DNA from: Paenibacillus ihbetae
GTDB taxonomy: Bacteria; Bacillota; Bacilli; Paenibacillales; Paenibacillaceae
Direction of reading: 5' to 3'
Length of the DNA stretch: 64,000 nt
Assembly: GCF_002741055.1 (NCBI RefSeq)
Contig: NZ_CP016809.1
Span: forward strand, 4,380,501 to 4,444,500
The notes beneath the pieces are model-generated. The model did not search any database. It was not told the DNA's origin and saw nothing but the letters and a program-made list of their open reading frames with translations. The translations under genes were made by a program, and so were the position numbers. Below are positions 8,103 through 18,322 of the stretch, one piece after another (the first letter of the stretch is position 1; each line of letters begins with the position of its first letter).

Positions 8103-9142
8103 TAGATGAAAGAATAGATCGGGAGCACAGCTGTATCTTGGCTATTGAAACGAGCTGTGACGAAACCTCGGTTGCGGTCGTGAGGGATGGGTACGAGGTG
8201 CTCTCGAGCGTCATTGCAAGCCAGATCGAAACACACAAAGCTTTTGGCGGCGTAGTGCCCGAAGTGGCCTCAAGGAAGCATGTCGAGAGCATCACGATGA
8301 TCATTGAACAGGCGGTGGAAGAGGCCGGAATCGAGATGAAGGACATATCGGCCGTCGCGGTCACCCAGGGTCCCGGCCTGGTCGGGGCGCTGCTGGTCGG
8401 TGTTATGGCAGCGAAGAGCCTGGCTTTTGCGCTGGGCAAGCCGCTTATCGGCACGCATCATATAGCCGGGCATATTTATGCCAACCGGTTCGTTGGGGAC
8501 ATTGAGTACCCCAGCATGGCTCTGGTCGTATCCGGCGGTCACACGGAGCTTGTTCTTATGAAGGAGGAGGGAAGCTTCGAGCTGATCGGCAGGACGCGGG
8601 ACGATGCGGTCGGCGAGGCGTACGACAAGGTTGCGCGAGCTCTCGGCTTCCCATACCCCGGCGGGCCCCATGTGGATCGAATGGCGCTGGAGGCGCTGGA
8701 GTCCATCGAATTGCCGCGGGTCTGGCTGGAACCGGACAGCTACGACTTCAGCTTCAGCGGGTTGAAGTCGGCCGTATTGAATGTTGTCAACCAGAGTAAA
8801 ATGCGCGGCGAGGACGTCCGGATCGAAGCCATTGCCCGCGGCTTCCAGGAGTCCGTGGTGGAAGTGCTCGTTGAGAAGGCGGTTCGTGCCGTCAAGGAGT
8901 ATGGTGCGAAGCAGCTTCTCTTATGCGGCGGCGTTGCAGCCAACAGGGGTCTTCGCAGCGCGTTGACCGAGCGTTGTCAGGCCGAAGGCATCCGGCTGAC
9001 GATACCGCCGTTCCAATATTGCACGGACAATGGCGCGATGATCGCAGCGGCGGCTCATTTAAAGTGGAAGCAGGGCAGCTTTACGCCGCTGGACATGAAG
9101 GCCGATCCGCAATTGCCGTTGGAGGAGTGGGCAAGGCTTTAA
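8099..9142 (+). CDS. tsaD: tRNA N6-adenosine threonylcarbamoyltransferase TsaD (Gcp)
   Basis: 347 residues, full length. [16 protein letters not shown] opens the ASKHA fold; the metal-binding HIAGH (His121, His125) and the [13 protein letters not shown] and SFSGLKSAV signatures are all present, as is the C-terminal CTDNGAMIA. TsaD transfers the threonylcarbamoyl group to tRNA A37. Last gene of the operon, followed by a terminator hairpin. B. subtilis equivalent is ydiE/gcp. Confidence 0.97.
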   Translation: MIDERIDREHSCILAIETSCDETSVAVVRDGYEVLSSVIASQIETHKAFGGVVPEVASRKHVESITMIIEQAVEEAGIEMKDISAVAVTQGPGLVGALLVGVMAAKSLAFALGKPLIGTHHIAGHIYANRFVGDIEYPSMALVVSGGHTELVLMKEEGSFELIGRTRDDAVGEAYDKVARALGFPYPGGPHVDRMALEALESIELPRVWLEPDSYDFSFSGLKSAVLNVVNQSKMRGEDVRIEAIARGFQESVVEVLVEKAVRAVKEYGAKQLLLCGGVAANRGLRSALTERCQAEGIRLTIPPFQYCTDNGAMIAAAAHLKWKQGSFTPLDMKADPQLPLEEWARL

Positions 9143-9192
9143 GCCGTCCACGGTCCTGTTCGGCGGGAGGGAAAGCAACCAACATGAACTAT

Positions 9193-9234
9193 AGAGCCTT
9201 TCGTCTCTGTTAAAAGGGACGGCAGGCTCTTTTG
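9193..9234 (+). terminator. Intrinsic terminator after tsaD
   Basis: AGAGCCT (9193-9199) pairs with AGGCTCT (9224-9230), with an inner GTCTC/GGGAC partial pairing, then TTTT. Confidence 0.75.
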
Positions 9235-9348
9235 CTATGATTCGGAATTGCTTGTGAACTTGTCGTCGGCCGGGATTTATCAGCGCTCGCGGTAGTTTTG
9301 TGTGATGTTGGGGAAGATGCAGGTAATGCAGGTAATGCTGTTGTTGCT

Positions 9349-9456
9349 GGTATTGGTGGTATTGGTGGTATTACTGGTATTGCGGGTATTGCGGGTATTG
9401 CGGGTATTACTGGTATTGCTGGTACTACTGATATTGCTTGTACTACTGATATTGCT
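9349..9456 (+). repeat. Degenerate 9-bp tandem array, 12 units
   Basis: Twelve contiguous 9-mers of the form GGTATTRCK (for example GGTATTGCG three times in a row, GGTATTACT twice), decaying to GATATTGCT and TGTACTACT at the right end. Period is a multiple of three, so all three forward frames stay open. Confidence 0.9.
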
Positions 9457-9666
9457 GGTATCTATGTTGCAGATGTTGTTGAGTTGATGTTGTCTAGTTA
9501 GCGATGTTGCAGATCTTGTTGAGTTGTTACGATGCTGCTGATGTGGCGGCTCTGTTGACTTTGCTGATGGCGATGAGGTGGCGGCTGTGTTAATGACGTG
9601 AATATGTTGTTTAAATGAATAATGGAGCTGTGAGCGTAATCGTGATTGTGAGAAGGTTGCTAGGTT

Positions 9667-9743
9667 TGAGTATGAGTATGAGTATGAGTATGAGTATGAG
9701 TATGAGTATGAGTATGAGTATGAGTATGAGTATGAGTATGAGT
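9667..9743 (+). repeat. TGAGTA hexanucleotide microsatellite, 12 perfect copies
   Basis: TGAGTA repeats exactly 12 times from 9667 to 9738, then a partial copy TGAGT. Perfect copies suggest recent slippage and a likely variable-number locus. Confidence 0.95.
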
Positions 9744-9762
9744 TATGGAGCATGAGTGACAG

Positions 9763-9791
9763 TAGGAATAGGAATAGGAATAGGAATAGGA
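9763..9791 (+). repeat. TAGGAA hexanucleotide microsatellite, 4 copies
   Basis: TAGGAA four times (9763-9786) plus a partial fifth, 20 bp after the TGAGTA array. Confidence 0.9.
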
Positions 9792-9942
9792 GTTAAGGAG
9801 CGGCGGATTGTCTGCTCCATGCTGGTGTGGACCTGCATCACGCAATTGCTCCCAACAGCGATGGGCTATTGCATGATGGAATCTGTTCCATTTTTACGTA
9901 GAGGAGTATCTTCGCGATTGTGAAATTTGCATCCTGTCAAGT

Positions 9943-10202
9943 TGTGAACAAAGTTATCCACATATCCGGTGGAAAATGTGAATAAGTAAGAAAAATGTCG
10001 ATATACCGGACCTCTGAAAGAGAATGAAATAAGGGGACATGTTTTTCATTTTTTTCGGTGGAATCTGTGGATAATGTGCATAACTTAGTGGATAATGTTG
10101 GATATCGGGCTGCAGAGGCGAGGATAACAACAAAAAAATGGCCGTTTCGGCCATTTTTAAGTTTGACTTATGCACTAATTTTGGGGATAAGTTTGTGAAT
10201 AA
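9943..10202. promoter_or_regulatory. DnaA-box cluster
   Basis: Five perfect matches to TTATNCACA (either strand): 9954-9962 (TTATCCACA, plus), 9977-9985 (TGTGAATAA), 10066-10074 (TGTGGATAA), 10075-10083 (TGTGCATAA) and 10194-10202 (TGTGAATAA). One-mismatch sites lie at 9943-9951, 10087-10095, 10168-10176 and 10182-10190. Two perfect sites abut head-to-tail. No dnaA, dnaN or oriC-type gene is near, so a DnaA titration or regulatory site is more likely than an origin. Confidence 0.75.
10134..10158. terminator. Bidirectional terminator-like hairpin
   Basis: AAAAATGGCC (10134-10143), loop GTTTC, GGCCATTTTT (10149-10158). A/T runs on both sides allow use on either strand; the ABC-F gene ends about 190 bp away. 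It lies within the DnaA-box cluster. Confidence 0.6.
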
Positions 10203-10351
10203 ATCCAATCCCGCATTTGAAACGAATTTGTGAATTTTTTTGGAATGCCATAAATAGGTTTAGGAGAAGCTTGGCGCCGATGTCGATTCGACATCGATTT
10301 GCCCGGGCAAAACCATTCCATCCCGTCCCCGGTCAATCCTGTCTGGCGACT

Positions 10352-12304
10352 TTAATCTTCCAAGAGAGCTTCCCATTCGGCAAAGATTTGATCAAGCTGC
10401 GCCTTCTTCTCGTCGAGGGACTGCTGCCGCTCCTGAAGCGCCATGTAATCCTGATAAATCTCAGGCTGCGCCATTTCTTCCTCCAACGCGGCAATCTCGG
10501 CTTCAAGGGTGTGAATCTGCTCCTCCAGGCTCGCCAGCTTGCGCTGCCGATTCCGTTCCTCGCGCTTGGCCTGCTTCTCGGCTTCGAAGGAAAGGGCTCC
10601 TTGCTTCTCAACCGGGGACTCCTGCTTGGCCTGAGGCTTTATAGCATGCCGGGCGAATGGCTCGGACGGTTCATCGTCCATATCCAGAATCTCCTGCTTT
10701 TTCTCTGTATAATCGTCATAATTACCCAGGAAATGTTGAATACCGTCCGGATGAAGCTCGATGATCCGTTCCGCCATTTTGTTAAGGAAGTAGCGGTCAT
10801 GGGAAATGAACAGCAGCGTTCCCTCATAATCAATTAGTGCCGATTCGAGCACCTCTTTGCTGAACAAATCCAAATGGTTGGTCGGCTCGTCGAGAATAAG
10901 CATATTGGCTTCAAGCAGCATCAGCTTGGCGAGCGACACGCGTGCTTTCTCGCCGCCGCTTAAGGAGCTGATTTTCTTGAGTACATCCTCGCCGCTGAAC
11001 AGAAAATTGCCGAGAACGGTGCGAATACGGGCTTCCTCCATATGCGGATAGGCGCTCCACAGTTCCTCAAGCACGGTATTGCTTGGATTAAGCTCCGATT
11101 GCTCCTGGTCATAGTAACCGATCTTTACCTTGGTCCCCCATTGCAGCGATCCGGCAGTCGGCTTCATCGTTCCGATCAGGCATTTCAGGAGCGTAGACTT
11201 GCCGACCCCGTTCGGACCGATCAATGCAACCGTCTCCCCGCGATGCAGATCGAAGGACGCATGCTCGAATAATGGCTTGCCCGGCTCGAAAGCGACCGAC
11301 AAGTCCCGAACCTGCAGCACGTCTTTCCCGGACATATATTCAGGCTCAAAGGAAAAATGGGCTTTTTTCAAATCCCCCATTGGCTTGTCCAGACGTTCCA
11401 TCTTCTCCAGCGCTTTGCGCCGGCTTTGCGCCCGCTTGGTCGTTGATGCCCGGACGAGATTGCGCTGGATAAAGGTTTCCATGCGCGCAATTTCCTCCTG
11501 CTGCTTCTCATATTGCTTCAGCTGGGATTCGTATTCAGCAGCCTTCAGCTCGATATAGCGGCTGTAATTGCCCGTATATTTCTTGGAATGGCGGCGTTCG
11601 ATTTCGACAATGGTCGTAACGAGCCGATCCAGGAAGTACCGGTCGTGGGATACGACCAGCAGCGATCCAGAATAACCGCGAAGGTAATCTTCGAGCCAGG
11701 TCAGGGTGGCGATGTCCAGATGGTTCGTCGGTTCGTCGAGCATGAGCAGATCGGGCGCCTGCAGCAGTATTTTTGCGAGAGCAAGCCTTGTTTTCTGGCC
11801 GCCGCTTAAAGTAGAGATGGGCGTATCCGGGGAGAAGCTGCCAAAGCCCATCCCGTGAAGCACGCTTCGGATTCGCGTTTCGATTTCGTACCCGCCTTGA
11901 TCCTTGAACCAGTCGGAACGGATCGCATAACGGTCCAACAGCTCTTGGTATTTCTTCGGATCCTCGCTCGATTTCGGATCAGCGATTTGTTCTTCCATCG
12001 TACGCAGCTCGCGCTCGGTCTCAAGCAGCGGTGCGAACACGTCGAGCATTTCATTCCAAATGGTCCGGTCCGATTGTAGACCGCTGTTCTGCGCAAGATA
12101 GCCGATCGTCGTTTCCTTGGCTTTGAAGATCTGGCCTCCGTCGTAGGACATTTCGCCCGCCAAAATTTTCAGCAGGGTGGATTTGCCGGCTCCGTTCACG
12201 CCGACCAGCCCGATGCGTTCGCGCTCCAGCACTTGCAGATTAATTCCTTCAAGCACCGGGGTTACTCCATATAATTTCGTTATGCCATTGGCCTGCAGCA
12301 GCAT
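10352..12304 (-). CDS. ABC-F family ATPase (YdiF-like ribosome-associated)
   Basis: 650 residues with two ABC cassettes and no membrane segments, the ABC-F layout. First Walker A GVNGAGKST at residues 35-43 and signature LSGGQKTRLALAKILL; second Walker A GPNGVGKST and LSGGEKARVSLAKLML; both Walker B end in LDEPTNHLD. The linker between cassettes is long and charged and the C-terminus is a coiled coil rich in Glu/Lys. ABC-F proteins act on the ribosomal E site in translation or antibiotic protection. The frame extends to 12388, but GGAGGT 9 nt before the ATG at 12304 fixes the start. Position next to tsaD matches B. subtilis ydiF. Confidence 0.9.
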   Translation of the reverse strand: MLLQANGITKLYGVTPVLEGINLQVLERERIGLVGVNGAGKSTLLKILAGEMSYDGGQIFKAKETTIGYLAQNSGLQSDRTIWNEMLDVFAPLLETERELRTMEEQIADPKSSEDPKKYQELLDRYAIRSDWFKDQGGYEIETRIRSVLHGMGFGSFSPDTPISTLSGGQKTRLALAKILLQAPDLLMLDEPTNHLDIATLTWLEDYLRGYSGSLLVVSHDRYFLDRLVTTIVEIERRHSKKYTGNYSRYIELKAAEYESQLKQYEKQQEEIARMETFIQRNLVRASTTKRAQSRRKALEKMERLDKPMGDLKKAHFSFEPEYMSGKDVLQVRDLSVAFEPGKPLFEHASFDLHRGETVALIGPNGVGKSTLLKCLIGTMKPTAGSLQWGTKVKIGYYDQEQSELNPSNTVLEELWSAYPHMEEARIRTVLGNFLFSGEDVLKKISSLSGGEKARVSLAKLMLLEANMLILDEPTNHLDLFSKEVLESALIDYEGTLLFISHDRYFLNKMAERIIELHPDGIQHFLGNYDDYTEKKQEILDMDDEPSEPFARHAIKPQAKQESPVEKQGALSFEAEKQAKREERNRQRKLASLEEQIHTLEAEIAALEEEMAQPEIYQDYMALQERQQSLDEKKAQLDQIFAEWEALLED

Positions 12305-12478
12305 AGATGTGAAACCTCCATCAATCGATATACTTCTTTTAAGAAATGGTTCGTAATACAGTAAGTTTACCTGAAAACGGTGGAACAATCGACCTTGATA
12401 TTGACTTTGCGTCTTTCTTGGCTAAAGGGAGGAACAGTGGTAAACTAGTCTTAATTAAACGTGAGAGGAAGAATCACG

Positions 12479-13156
12479 TTGTCGAAATTTGAAGATGAGA
12501 ATAAACAAGGAAGCCTGAAACGACAGCTGCGGGAGCAAATGACAAGGCTGCGGAACGAAATTCCCCCGAAGGAGCGTTCGGAATGCTCGCGTCAGGCATG
12601 CGGGCACGCTTCCGCATTGATGAAGCAGCATCTGTTCAAGAGCATGATGATTTACGTTCCTTTCCGATCCGAGCTGGATACAAGGCCTTTGGTGGAATGG
12701 GCCTGGCAGGAAGGGATCCGGGTGATCGTTCCCCGGAGCATTCCGGAGAGTCGCGCCATGGAGCTCTATGAGATACGCTCGTGGGATGAGCTTTCCCCTG
12801 GTGCTTATGGCATTATGGAGCCTGATCCGAAGCGATTAAGCAAGTATACGGCCATTCCTCCCGACATCTTCTGGGTACCCGGGCTTGCCTTTGACCGCGA
12901 CGGAGGCCGCCTAGGATACGGCGGTGGTTATTATGACCGGCTGTCCGGCGTGATTGAACACGGTTCACGGACGGAAGCGGCGGAAGACCGCGGAAAGCCA
13001 TGGTGGATCGGTCTCGGCTATGACATCCAGCTCGTGGATCGCGTCCCGATGGATGAGCATGACCGCCGCTTGGACGGAGTGATTACGGAGAAGGGGTATT
13101 ATAGAGCGGGCTCGGCTCGCAGCGGAGGGATATCGGATGGAACTGAGTCATTTTAA
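12479..13156 (+). CDS. 5-formyltetrahydrofolate cyclo-ligase
   Basis: About 225 residues. The C-terminal signature [20 protein letters not shown] is the ATP/folate-binding motif of 5,10-methenyl-THF synthetase, which recycles 5-formyl-THF with ATP. Two starts are possible: GTG 12461 without a usable ribosome site, or TTG 12479 preceded by AGAGGAA about 8 nt upstream; TTG is preferred. The 3' end overlaps moaC by 20 bp, so the two are translationally linked. Residues 160-185 are an insertion relative to compact homologues ([10 protein letters not shown]-type, hydrophilic). Confidence 0.88.
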   Translation: MSKFEDENKQGSLKRQLREQMTRLRNEIPPKERSECSRQACGHASALMKQHLFKSMMIYVPFRSELDTRPLVEWAWQEGIRVIVPRSIPESRAMELYEIRSWDELSPGAYGIMEPDPKRLSKYTAIPPDIFWVPGLAFDRDGGRLGYGGGYYDRLSGVIEHGSRTEAAEDRGKPWWIGLGYDIQLVDRVPMDEHDRRLDGVITEKGYYRAGSARSGGISDGTESF

Positions 13157-13613
13157 CCAGCAAGGCAGAGCCCGGATGGTTGACGTGAGCGATAAGGAGA
13201 TAACGGCCCGGACAGCCGTGGCGAAAACGACGGTTCGGATGCATCCGGATACGCTCGCTCGAATTCAGGAAGGAAAGATCGGCAAGGGCGACGTCCTGGC
13301 GGTAGCCCAAGTCGCAGCGGTTATGGCTGCGAAGAACACATCGAACTGGATTCCGATGTGCCATCCTCTGCCTCTCACCGGCGTGAACGTCGATTTCAGC
13401 GACAATGGAAGCGATGAGCTTTATATTGAAGCAACGGTGAAGACCACGGGGAAGACCGGGGTGGAGATGGAAGCCCTGACCGCTGTTTCGGCTGCCGCAT
13501 TGACGGTATACGACATGTGCAAGGCGCTGCAGAAAGATATGATCATCGGTCCGACCATGCTGATCAGCAAGACAGGCGGGAAGAGCGGGGATTACATAAC
13601 GGAAACAACTTAA
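13137..13613 (+). CDS. moaC: Cyclic pyranopterin monophosphate synthase MoaC
   Basis: 158 residues, normal length. [17 protein letters not shown] near the start, [16 protein letters not shown] in the middle and [23 protein letters not shown] with KDM at the end are the conserved MoaC blocks, covering the catalytic Lys and Asp. It makes cPMP from the MoaA product in molybdenum-cofactor synthesis. GGAGG 8 nt upstream of the ATG. No moaA is in the window. Confidence 0.97.
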   Translation: MELSHFNQQGRARMVDVSDKEITARTAVAKTTVRMHPDTLARIQEGKIGKGDVLAVAQVAAVMAAKNTSNWIPMCHPLPLTGVNVDFSDNGSDELYIEATVKTTGKTGVEMEALTAVSAAALTVYDMCKALQKDMIIGPTMLISKTGGKSGDYITETT

Positions 13614-13660
13614 TATCGCTATACCGGAGATTCGGATAGAGTGGGAAGGAGAGAGGGCTC

Positions 13661-14152
13661 ATGCTGTGGAAGACGGCGATCCTGACGGCGAGTGATAAAG
13701 GCTCGCGAGGAGAACGTGAGGATACAAGCGCTCAGGTGATCCGGGAGCTGGTAGAGGAAGAGCTGAGCGGTGAAATTATCGAATACCGGATCGTTCCGGA
13801 TGAGCAGGATGAAATTATTGCTGCATTGATCGAGCTGACGGATTATTACCAGGTGGATCTAGTTCTGACGACGGGCGGGACGGAGCTTGCCGTCCGCGAC
13901 GTTACCCCGGAGGCGACACGGCGGGTCATTGAACGGGAAGTGCCGGGGATTGCGGAGGCGATGCGGGCAACCGTTATGCAGAAGAACCGGAGCGCCATGC
14001 TCTTTCGAGGCATTTGCGGCATTCGCGGCCGCACCCTGATCGTCAATCTCCCGGGCTCGCCGAAGGGTGTGCATGAAAATTTGGCTGCCGTCATGGACCA
14101 GCTTCCGGAAGCGCTGCTGATGGTGACCGGCCAGTACCGGGAGCAGCTATAA
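13661..14152 (+). CDS. mogA: Molybdopterin adenylyltransferase-type protein (MogA/MoaB)
   Basis: 163 residues of the MoCF-binding fold. TTGGTELAVRDVTPEAT (residues about 71-87) is the MPT-binding loop, with Glu where most homologues have Gly in TTGGTG; the C-terminal GIRGRTLIVNLPGSPKG loop is intact. It adenylates molybdopterin before metal insertion. It follows moaC by 47 bp with AAGGAGAG upstream. In B. subtilis the gene after moaC is rex; that gene is not here. Confidence 0.9.
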   Translation: MLWKTAILTASDKGSRGEREDTSAQVIRELVEEELSGEIIEYRIVPDEQDEIIAALIELTDYYQVDLVLTTGGTELAVRDVTPEATRRVIEREVPGIAEAMRATVMQKNRSAMLFRGICGIRGRTLIVNLPGSPKGVHENLAAVMDQLPEALLMVTGQYREQL

Positions 14153-14250
14153 GCAGAGGCCGGAATTTCGCTGGAGTGGATGGAGCAAGCGCGAATGTTC
14201 ACTAGATAAATATGTAAATAATCTGTCACGATTGAAGACTGTATATGTGA

Positions 14251-14279
14251 TTTACATTATGGTATGATGGCGATATATT
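14251..14279 (+). promoter_or_regulatory. Sigma-A-type promoter before tatA
   Basis: TTTACA (14251-14256), 17-bp spacer, TATATT (14274-14279). Leaves a leader of about 130 nt before tatA in which I see no known riboswitch. Confidence 0.6.
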
Positions 14280-14418
14280 GTACGAGGTTCAATGATGAAT
14301 CGTCCATTGTAGCTGTCGGTTTGGTTAACACCTGTGAAGTGCAAAGGTTTGACGGATTGCTTTCAAACTTTCCTGAAGTCCTTGAATGGCAATAAGCAGG
14401 ACAAGGAGGAGAATAGAT

Positions 14419-14655
14419 ATGGGCTCAACGATCGGAGTGCCGGGCATTATCCTGCTCGTGATCTTGGCGCTGCTGCTGTTCGGTCCGAACAAGCTCCCTG
14501 AATTGGGACGGGCTGTCGGCAGAACATTCCGTGAATTTAAGAACGGCACGCGCGAGATTCTGGCAGAGGATGAAACCCCGGCAAAGAAGAAAGAGGAGGC
14601 TCCCCAGCAGGCTGTAGCACCCAGCAAGTCTGAGGACAAGCGTCTTCCGGAATAA
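14419..14655 (+). CDS. tatA: Twin-arginine translocase subunit TatA
   Basis: 78 residues: one N-terminal membrane helix (PGIILLVILALLLFG), the FGPNKLPELGRAVG hinge motif, an amphipathic helix (RTFREFKNGTRE) and a charged tail. It forms the pore-like oligomer for folded Tat substrates. The frame is open from 14386, but AAGGAGGAG 9 nt before ATG 14419 decides the start. tatC follows after a hairpin. Confidence 0.95.
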   Translation: MGSTIGVPGIILLVILALLLFGPNKLPELGRAVGRTFREFKNGTREILAEDETPAKKKEEAPQQAVAPSKSEDKRLPE

Positions 14656-14677
14656 GCATATGCATTAGCAAGCTGTG

Positions 14678-14708
14678 AAATCCCTCCTCCATGGGAGGGA
14701 TTTTGTTT
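14678..14708 (+). terminator. Terminator-like hairpin between tatA and tatC
   Basis: AAATCCCTCC (14678-14687), 6-nt loop, GGAGGGATTT (14694-14703), then TTGTTTT. A 10-bp perfect stem with a T-rich tail inside an apparent operon, so partial termination may set a high TatA:TatC ratio. Confidence 0.65.
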
Positions 14709-14738
14709 TGTCAGGGTCACAATAGGGTGGTGTCTATC

Positions 14739-15515
14739 ATGTCAAAGCCAATGAAAGAGATGGCGCTTGTGGAGCATTTAGGCGAGCTGCGCAAGCGGAT
14801 TATCGTCGTGCTTGTCGTATTCGTGGCTGGCCTCATCGGCGGAATATTCGTCGCGGAACCGATCTATCATTACTTAACGGCCGCGGAGCAAGCGAAAAAT
14901 TTCGAGCTGCATGCCTTCTCGTTCTGGGACGGCATCGGGATCTATATGAAAATTGCCGCGATTTTCTCGCTGGTCATTTCCATCCCGCTGATCTTCTATC
15001 AGCTGTGGGCGTTCGTAAAGCCCGGATTGCACAAGGACGAGCAGAAAGCGGCTGTACGGTATGTTCCGTATGCTTTTATCCTGTTCATTGTAGGGATCGT
15101 ATTCGGATATTACATTGTTTTTCCGATGACATTGTCCTTTACCACCATGATTACGAAGAGCATGGGGCTTACGGAAACGTACGGAATTACGAATTACCTG
15201 AATTTCATGTTCAATCTGGTGCTGCCGCTGGCGCTCCTGTTCGAGCTGCCGCTGGTGGTCATGTTCCTAACCCGAATCCGGATCCTCAATCCGCTGCGGT
15301 TGCGGAAAATGCGGAAAGTGGCTTATTTTGCGCTCGTATTCATCGCGGTGGTCATCACCCCGCCGGATTTCATATCGGATTTCCTGGTGACGATTCCGCT
15401 CCTGCTGCTATATGAATTCAGCGTATTTCTGTCTTCGACGATCTATCGCAAACAGCTTGAGGCGGATATGGAGCGGGACAGCCGGTACGTTTCGCTGGAT
15501 GAGGACACCGATTGA
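14739..15515 (+). CDS. tatC: Twin-arginine translocase receptor subunit TatC
   Basis: 258 residues with six predicted membrane helices. ALVEHLGELRKRI at the N-terminus is the signature that contributes to Tat signal-peptide recognition, and VFIAVVITPPDFISDF the conserved block before the last helices. The frame extends upstream into the terminator hairpin; AGGGTGG 8 nt before ATG 14739 supports that start. With tatA it forms a minimal TatAC system of the Gram-positive type. Confidence 0.97.
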   Translation: MSKPMKEMALVEHLGELRKRIIVVLVVFVAGLIGGIFVAEPIYHYLTAAEQAKNFELHAFSFWDGIGIYMKIAAIFSLVISIPLIFYQLWAFVKPGLHKDEQKAAVRYVPYAFILFIVGIVFGYYIVFPMTLSFTTMITKSMGLTETYGITNYLNFMFNLVLPLALLFELPLVVMFLTRIRILNPLRLRKMRKVAYFALVFIAVVITPPDFISDFLVTIPLLLLYEFSVFLSSTIYRKQLEADMERDSRYVSLDEDTD

Positions 15516-15910
15516 TCATTTGCGTCACATACCCCGACAGTTTTGGCTTTGTACCTGCGCCGGTCTTAGTCAGATTGCCGGGGTTTTGCGTTGTTTGGGG
15601 CAAGGATTGCTCTTACATAAACTAATGATGAATACTAAGTCCGACCGGAATCGTTCTGACAACTCGTCCCCCGACCCGCTATACAAATCCGGGACAGTCC
15701 ACTGTCTGCTTTTCGAATCGGATACAAATCGTTCTGTCGGGGAGGATTGACCGGCTGGGCCGGTCGTTTATTCATGAACCCGTACATGGGCCTGTAGGAT
15801 TTGAAGGCATATTTTGGCGGGGCATGGATACAATGGTGAAGTGGGTTTTGCGGACAAACCGAAGGAGTAAGGAACCCTCAAAAAAATGATCAGAAATTGA
15901 TGCAAAGGAC
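15516..15910. other. Gap between tatC and the groESL promoter
   Basis: About 395 bp without a supported gene. A perfect 7-bp hairpin GACCGGC-TGG-GCCGGTC lies at 15749-15765 followed by GTTTATT, a possible terminator. AATCGTTCTG occurs twice (15648 and 15726 regions). Nothing else recognised. Confidence 0.5.
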
Positions 15911-15939
15911 TTGAAATCTTCAATCAACTTGAGTATCAT
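15911..15939 (+). promoter_or_regulatory. Sigma-A promoter of groESL
   Basis: TTGAAA (15911-15916), 17-bp spacer, TATCAT (15934-15939), immediately upstream of the CIRCE element. Confidence 0.85.
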
Positions 15940-15950
15940 AAAGTTGGTTG

Positions 15951-15977
15951 TTAGCACTGAGAGCTGTCGAGTGCTAA
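15951..15977. promoter_or_regulatory. CIRCE element (HrcA operator)
   Basis: TTAGCACTG-N9-GAGTGCTAA; consensus TTAGCACTC-N9-GAGTGCTAA, so one mismatch in the left arm. HrcA binding here represses groESL until heat stress. Confidence 0.95.
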
Positions 15978-16031
15978 TACATAAAGCTTTGAAAAAAGCA
16001 TCACAACATATTTAAAGGAGGCTATTTTTTC

Positions 16032-16313
16032 ATGATCAGACCTTTAGGTGAACGCGTATTGGTAGAACCGATCGAACAAGAAGAAACTACAGCATTCGGG
16101 ATTGTACTTCCTGATTCCGCTAAGGAAAAGCCGCAAGAAGGCAAAATTATCGCTGTAGGCAGCGGCTCCCTGAAAGACGGCGTTCGCGTACCTTTGGAAG
16201 TTAAAGAAGGCGACCGCGTAATCTTCTCCAAATACGCCGGCACGGAAATCAAATACGAAGGTAAAGAATATTTGATTATGAAAGAAAGCGACATCCACGC
16301 GATCTTAGGCTAA
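16032..16313 (+). CDS. groES: Co-chaperonin GroES
   Basis: 93 residues, typical. [33 protein letters not shown] contains the mobile loop that docks on GroEL, and [27 protein letters not shown] is the conserved C-terminus. AAAGGAGG upstream of the ATG. Controlled by the promoter plus CIRCE upstream and co-transcribed with groEL 62 bp on. Confidence 0.98.
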   Translation: MIRPLGERVLVEPIEQEETTAFGIVLPDSAKEKPQEGKIIAVGSGSLKDGVRVPLEVKEGDRVIFSKYAGTEIKYEGKEYLIMKESDIHAILG

Positions 16314-16360
16314 TGCACGCCTGAATATATCTTGTTTCCATTTTTTCATAAATCCACTAG

Positions 16361-18010
<1,650 letters not shown>

Positions 18011-18043
18011 TAGGGGATCAATCCCTTATCATACCGCAAAATG

Positions 18044-18070
18044 AAAGGCTCCCGAAAGGGGGCCTTTTTT
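18044..18070 (+). terminator. Intrinsic terminator of groESL
   Basis: AAAGGC(T)CCC, loop GAAA, GGGGGCCTTTTTT; GC-rich stem with a six-T tail. Confidence 0.85.
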
Positions 18071-18233
18071 ATATGATTGAAAAATTGGAAGGGATCATAT
18101 CTCTTCTATTTCAGGTTTAGAACTCGCAAAAATGGTTGAGGCTGAGGTCCGACATTTTGCGAAGCGGCTATTAGAAATGTCTTCCATTCCGCATGGCCTC
18201 GATGGGTTCGATAGCCCCTGGTTTTTGGCGTAA
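18071..18233. other. Gap downstream of groEL
   Basis: No gene seen; leads into the structured element at 18234-18322. The stretch after it, to 18548, also holds no clear gene. Confidence 0.5.
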
Positions 18234-18322
18234 CCCGCTCGGACATGGTTCATCCTGAACATTCATGAATATACTGTTCGTAAATGATTCAGGAGGAGCC
18301 AATGGACCTGTGTCCGAGCGGG
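18234..18322. repeat. Long structured inverted repeat (possible RNA element)
   Basis: Outer arms CCCGCTCGGACA (18234-18245) and TGTCCGAGCGGG (18311-18322) are perfect complements. Inside, TGGTTC (18246) can pair with GAGCCA, CCTGAA (18254-18259) with TTCAGG (18288-18293), and CATT with AATG, making a stepped hairpin of about 89 nt. AGGAGG and an ATG (18302) of a 28-codon frame are buried in it. Confidence 0.6.

Larger units (their letters stand above)
9235..10351. other. 1.1-kb non-coding region with repeat arrays and DnaA boxes
   Basis: No believable gene. Frames here are made of repeat translations such as Ser-Tyr, Asn-Thr or Val-Leu runs without ribosome sites. Contents: a 9-bp array, a TGAGTA array, a TAGGAA array, a DnaA-box cluster, a bidirectional hairpin at 10134-10158, and a near-perfect palindrome at 10278-10296 (CGATGTCGA / TCGACATCG). 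Confidence 0.7.

Noticed and set aside
9298-9501. Gly-Ile-Ala collagen-like plus-strand frame
   Set aside because: Open only because the 9-bp repeat lacks stops; the other plus frame over it is Val-Leu runs.
9280-9753. 157-codon minus-strand frame of Ser-Tyr and Asn-Thr runs
   Set aside because: It is the translation of microsatellites; no ribosome site and no domain-like sequence.
9943-10202. Chromosomal origin (oriC)
   Set aside because: No dnaA, dnaN or rnpA-rpmH genes and no clear AT-rich unwinding block; the DnaA boxes are reported as a cluster only.
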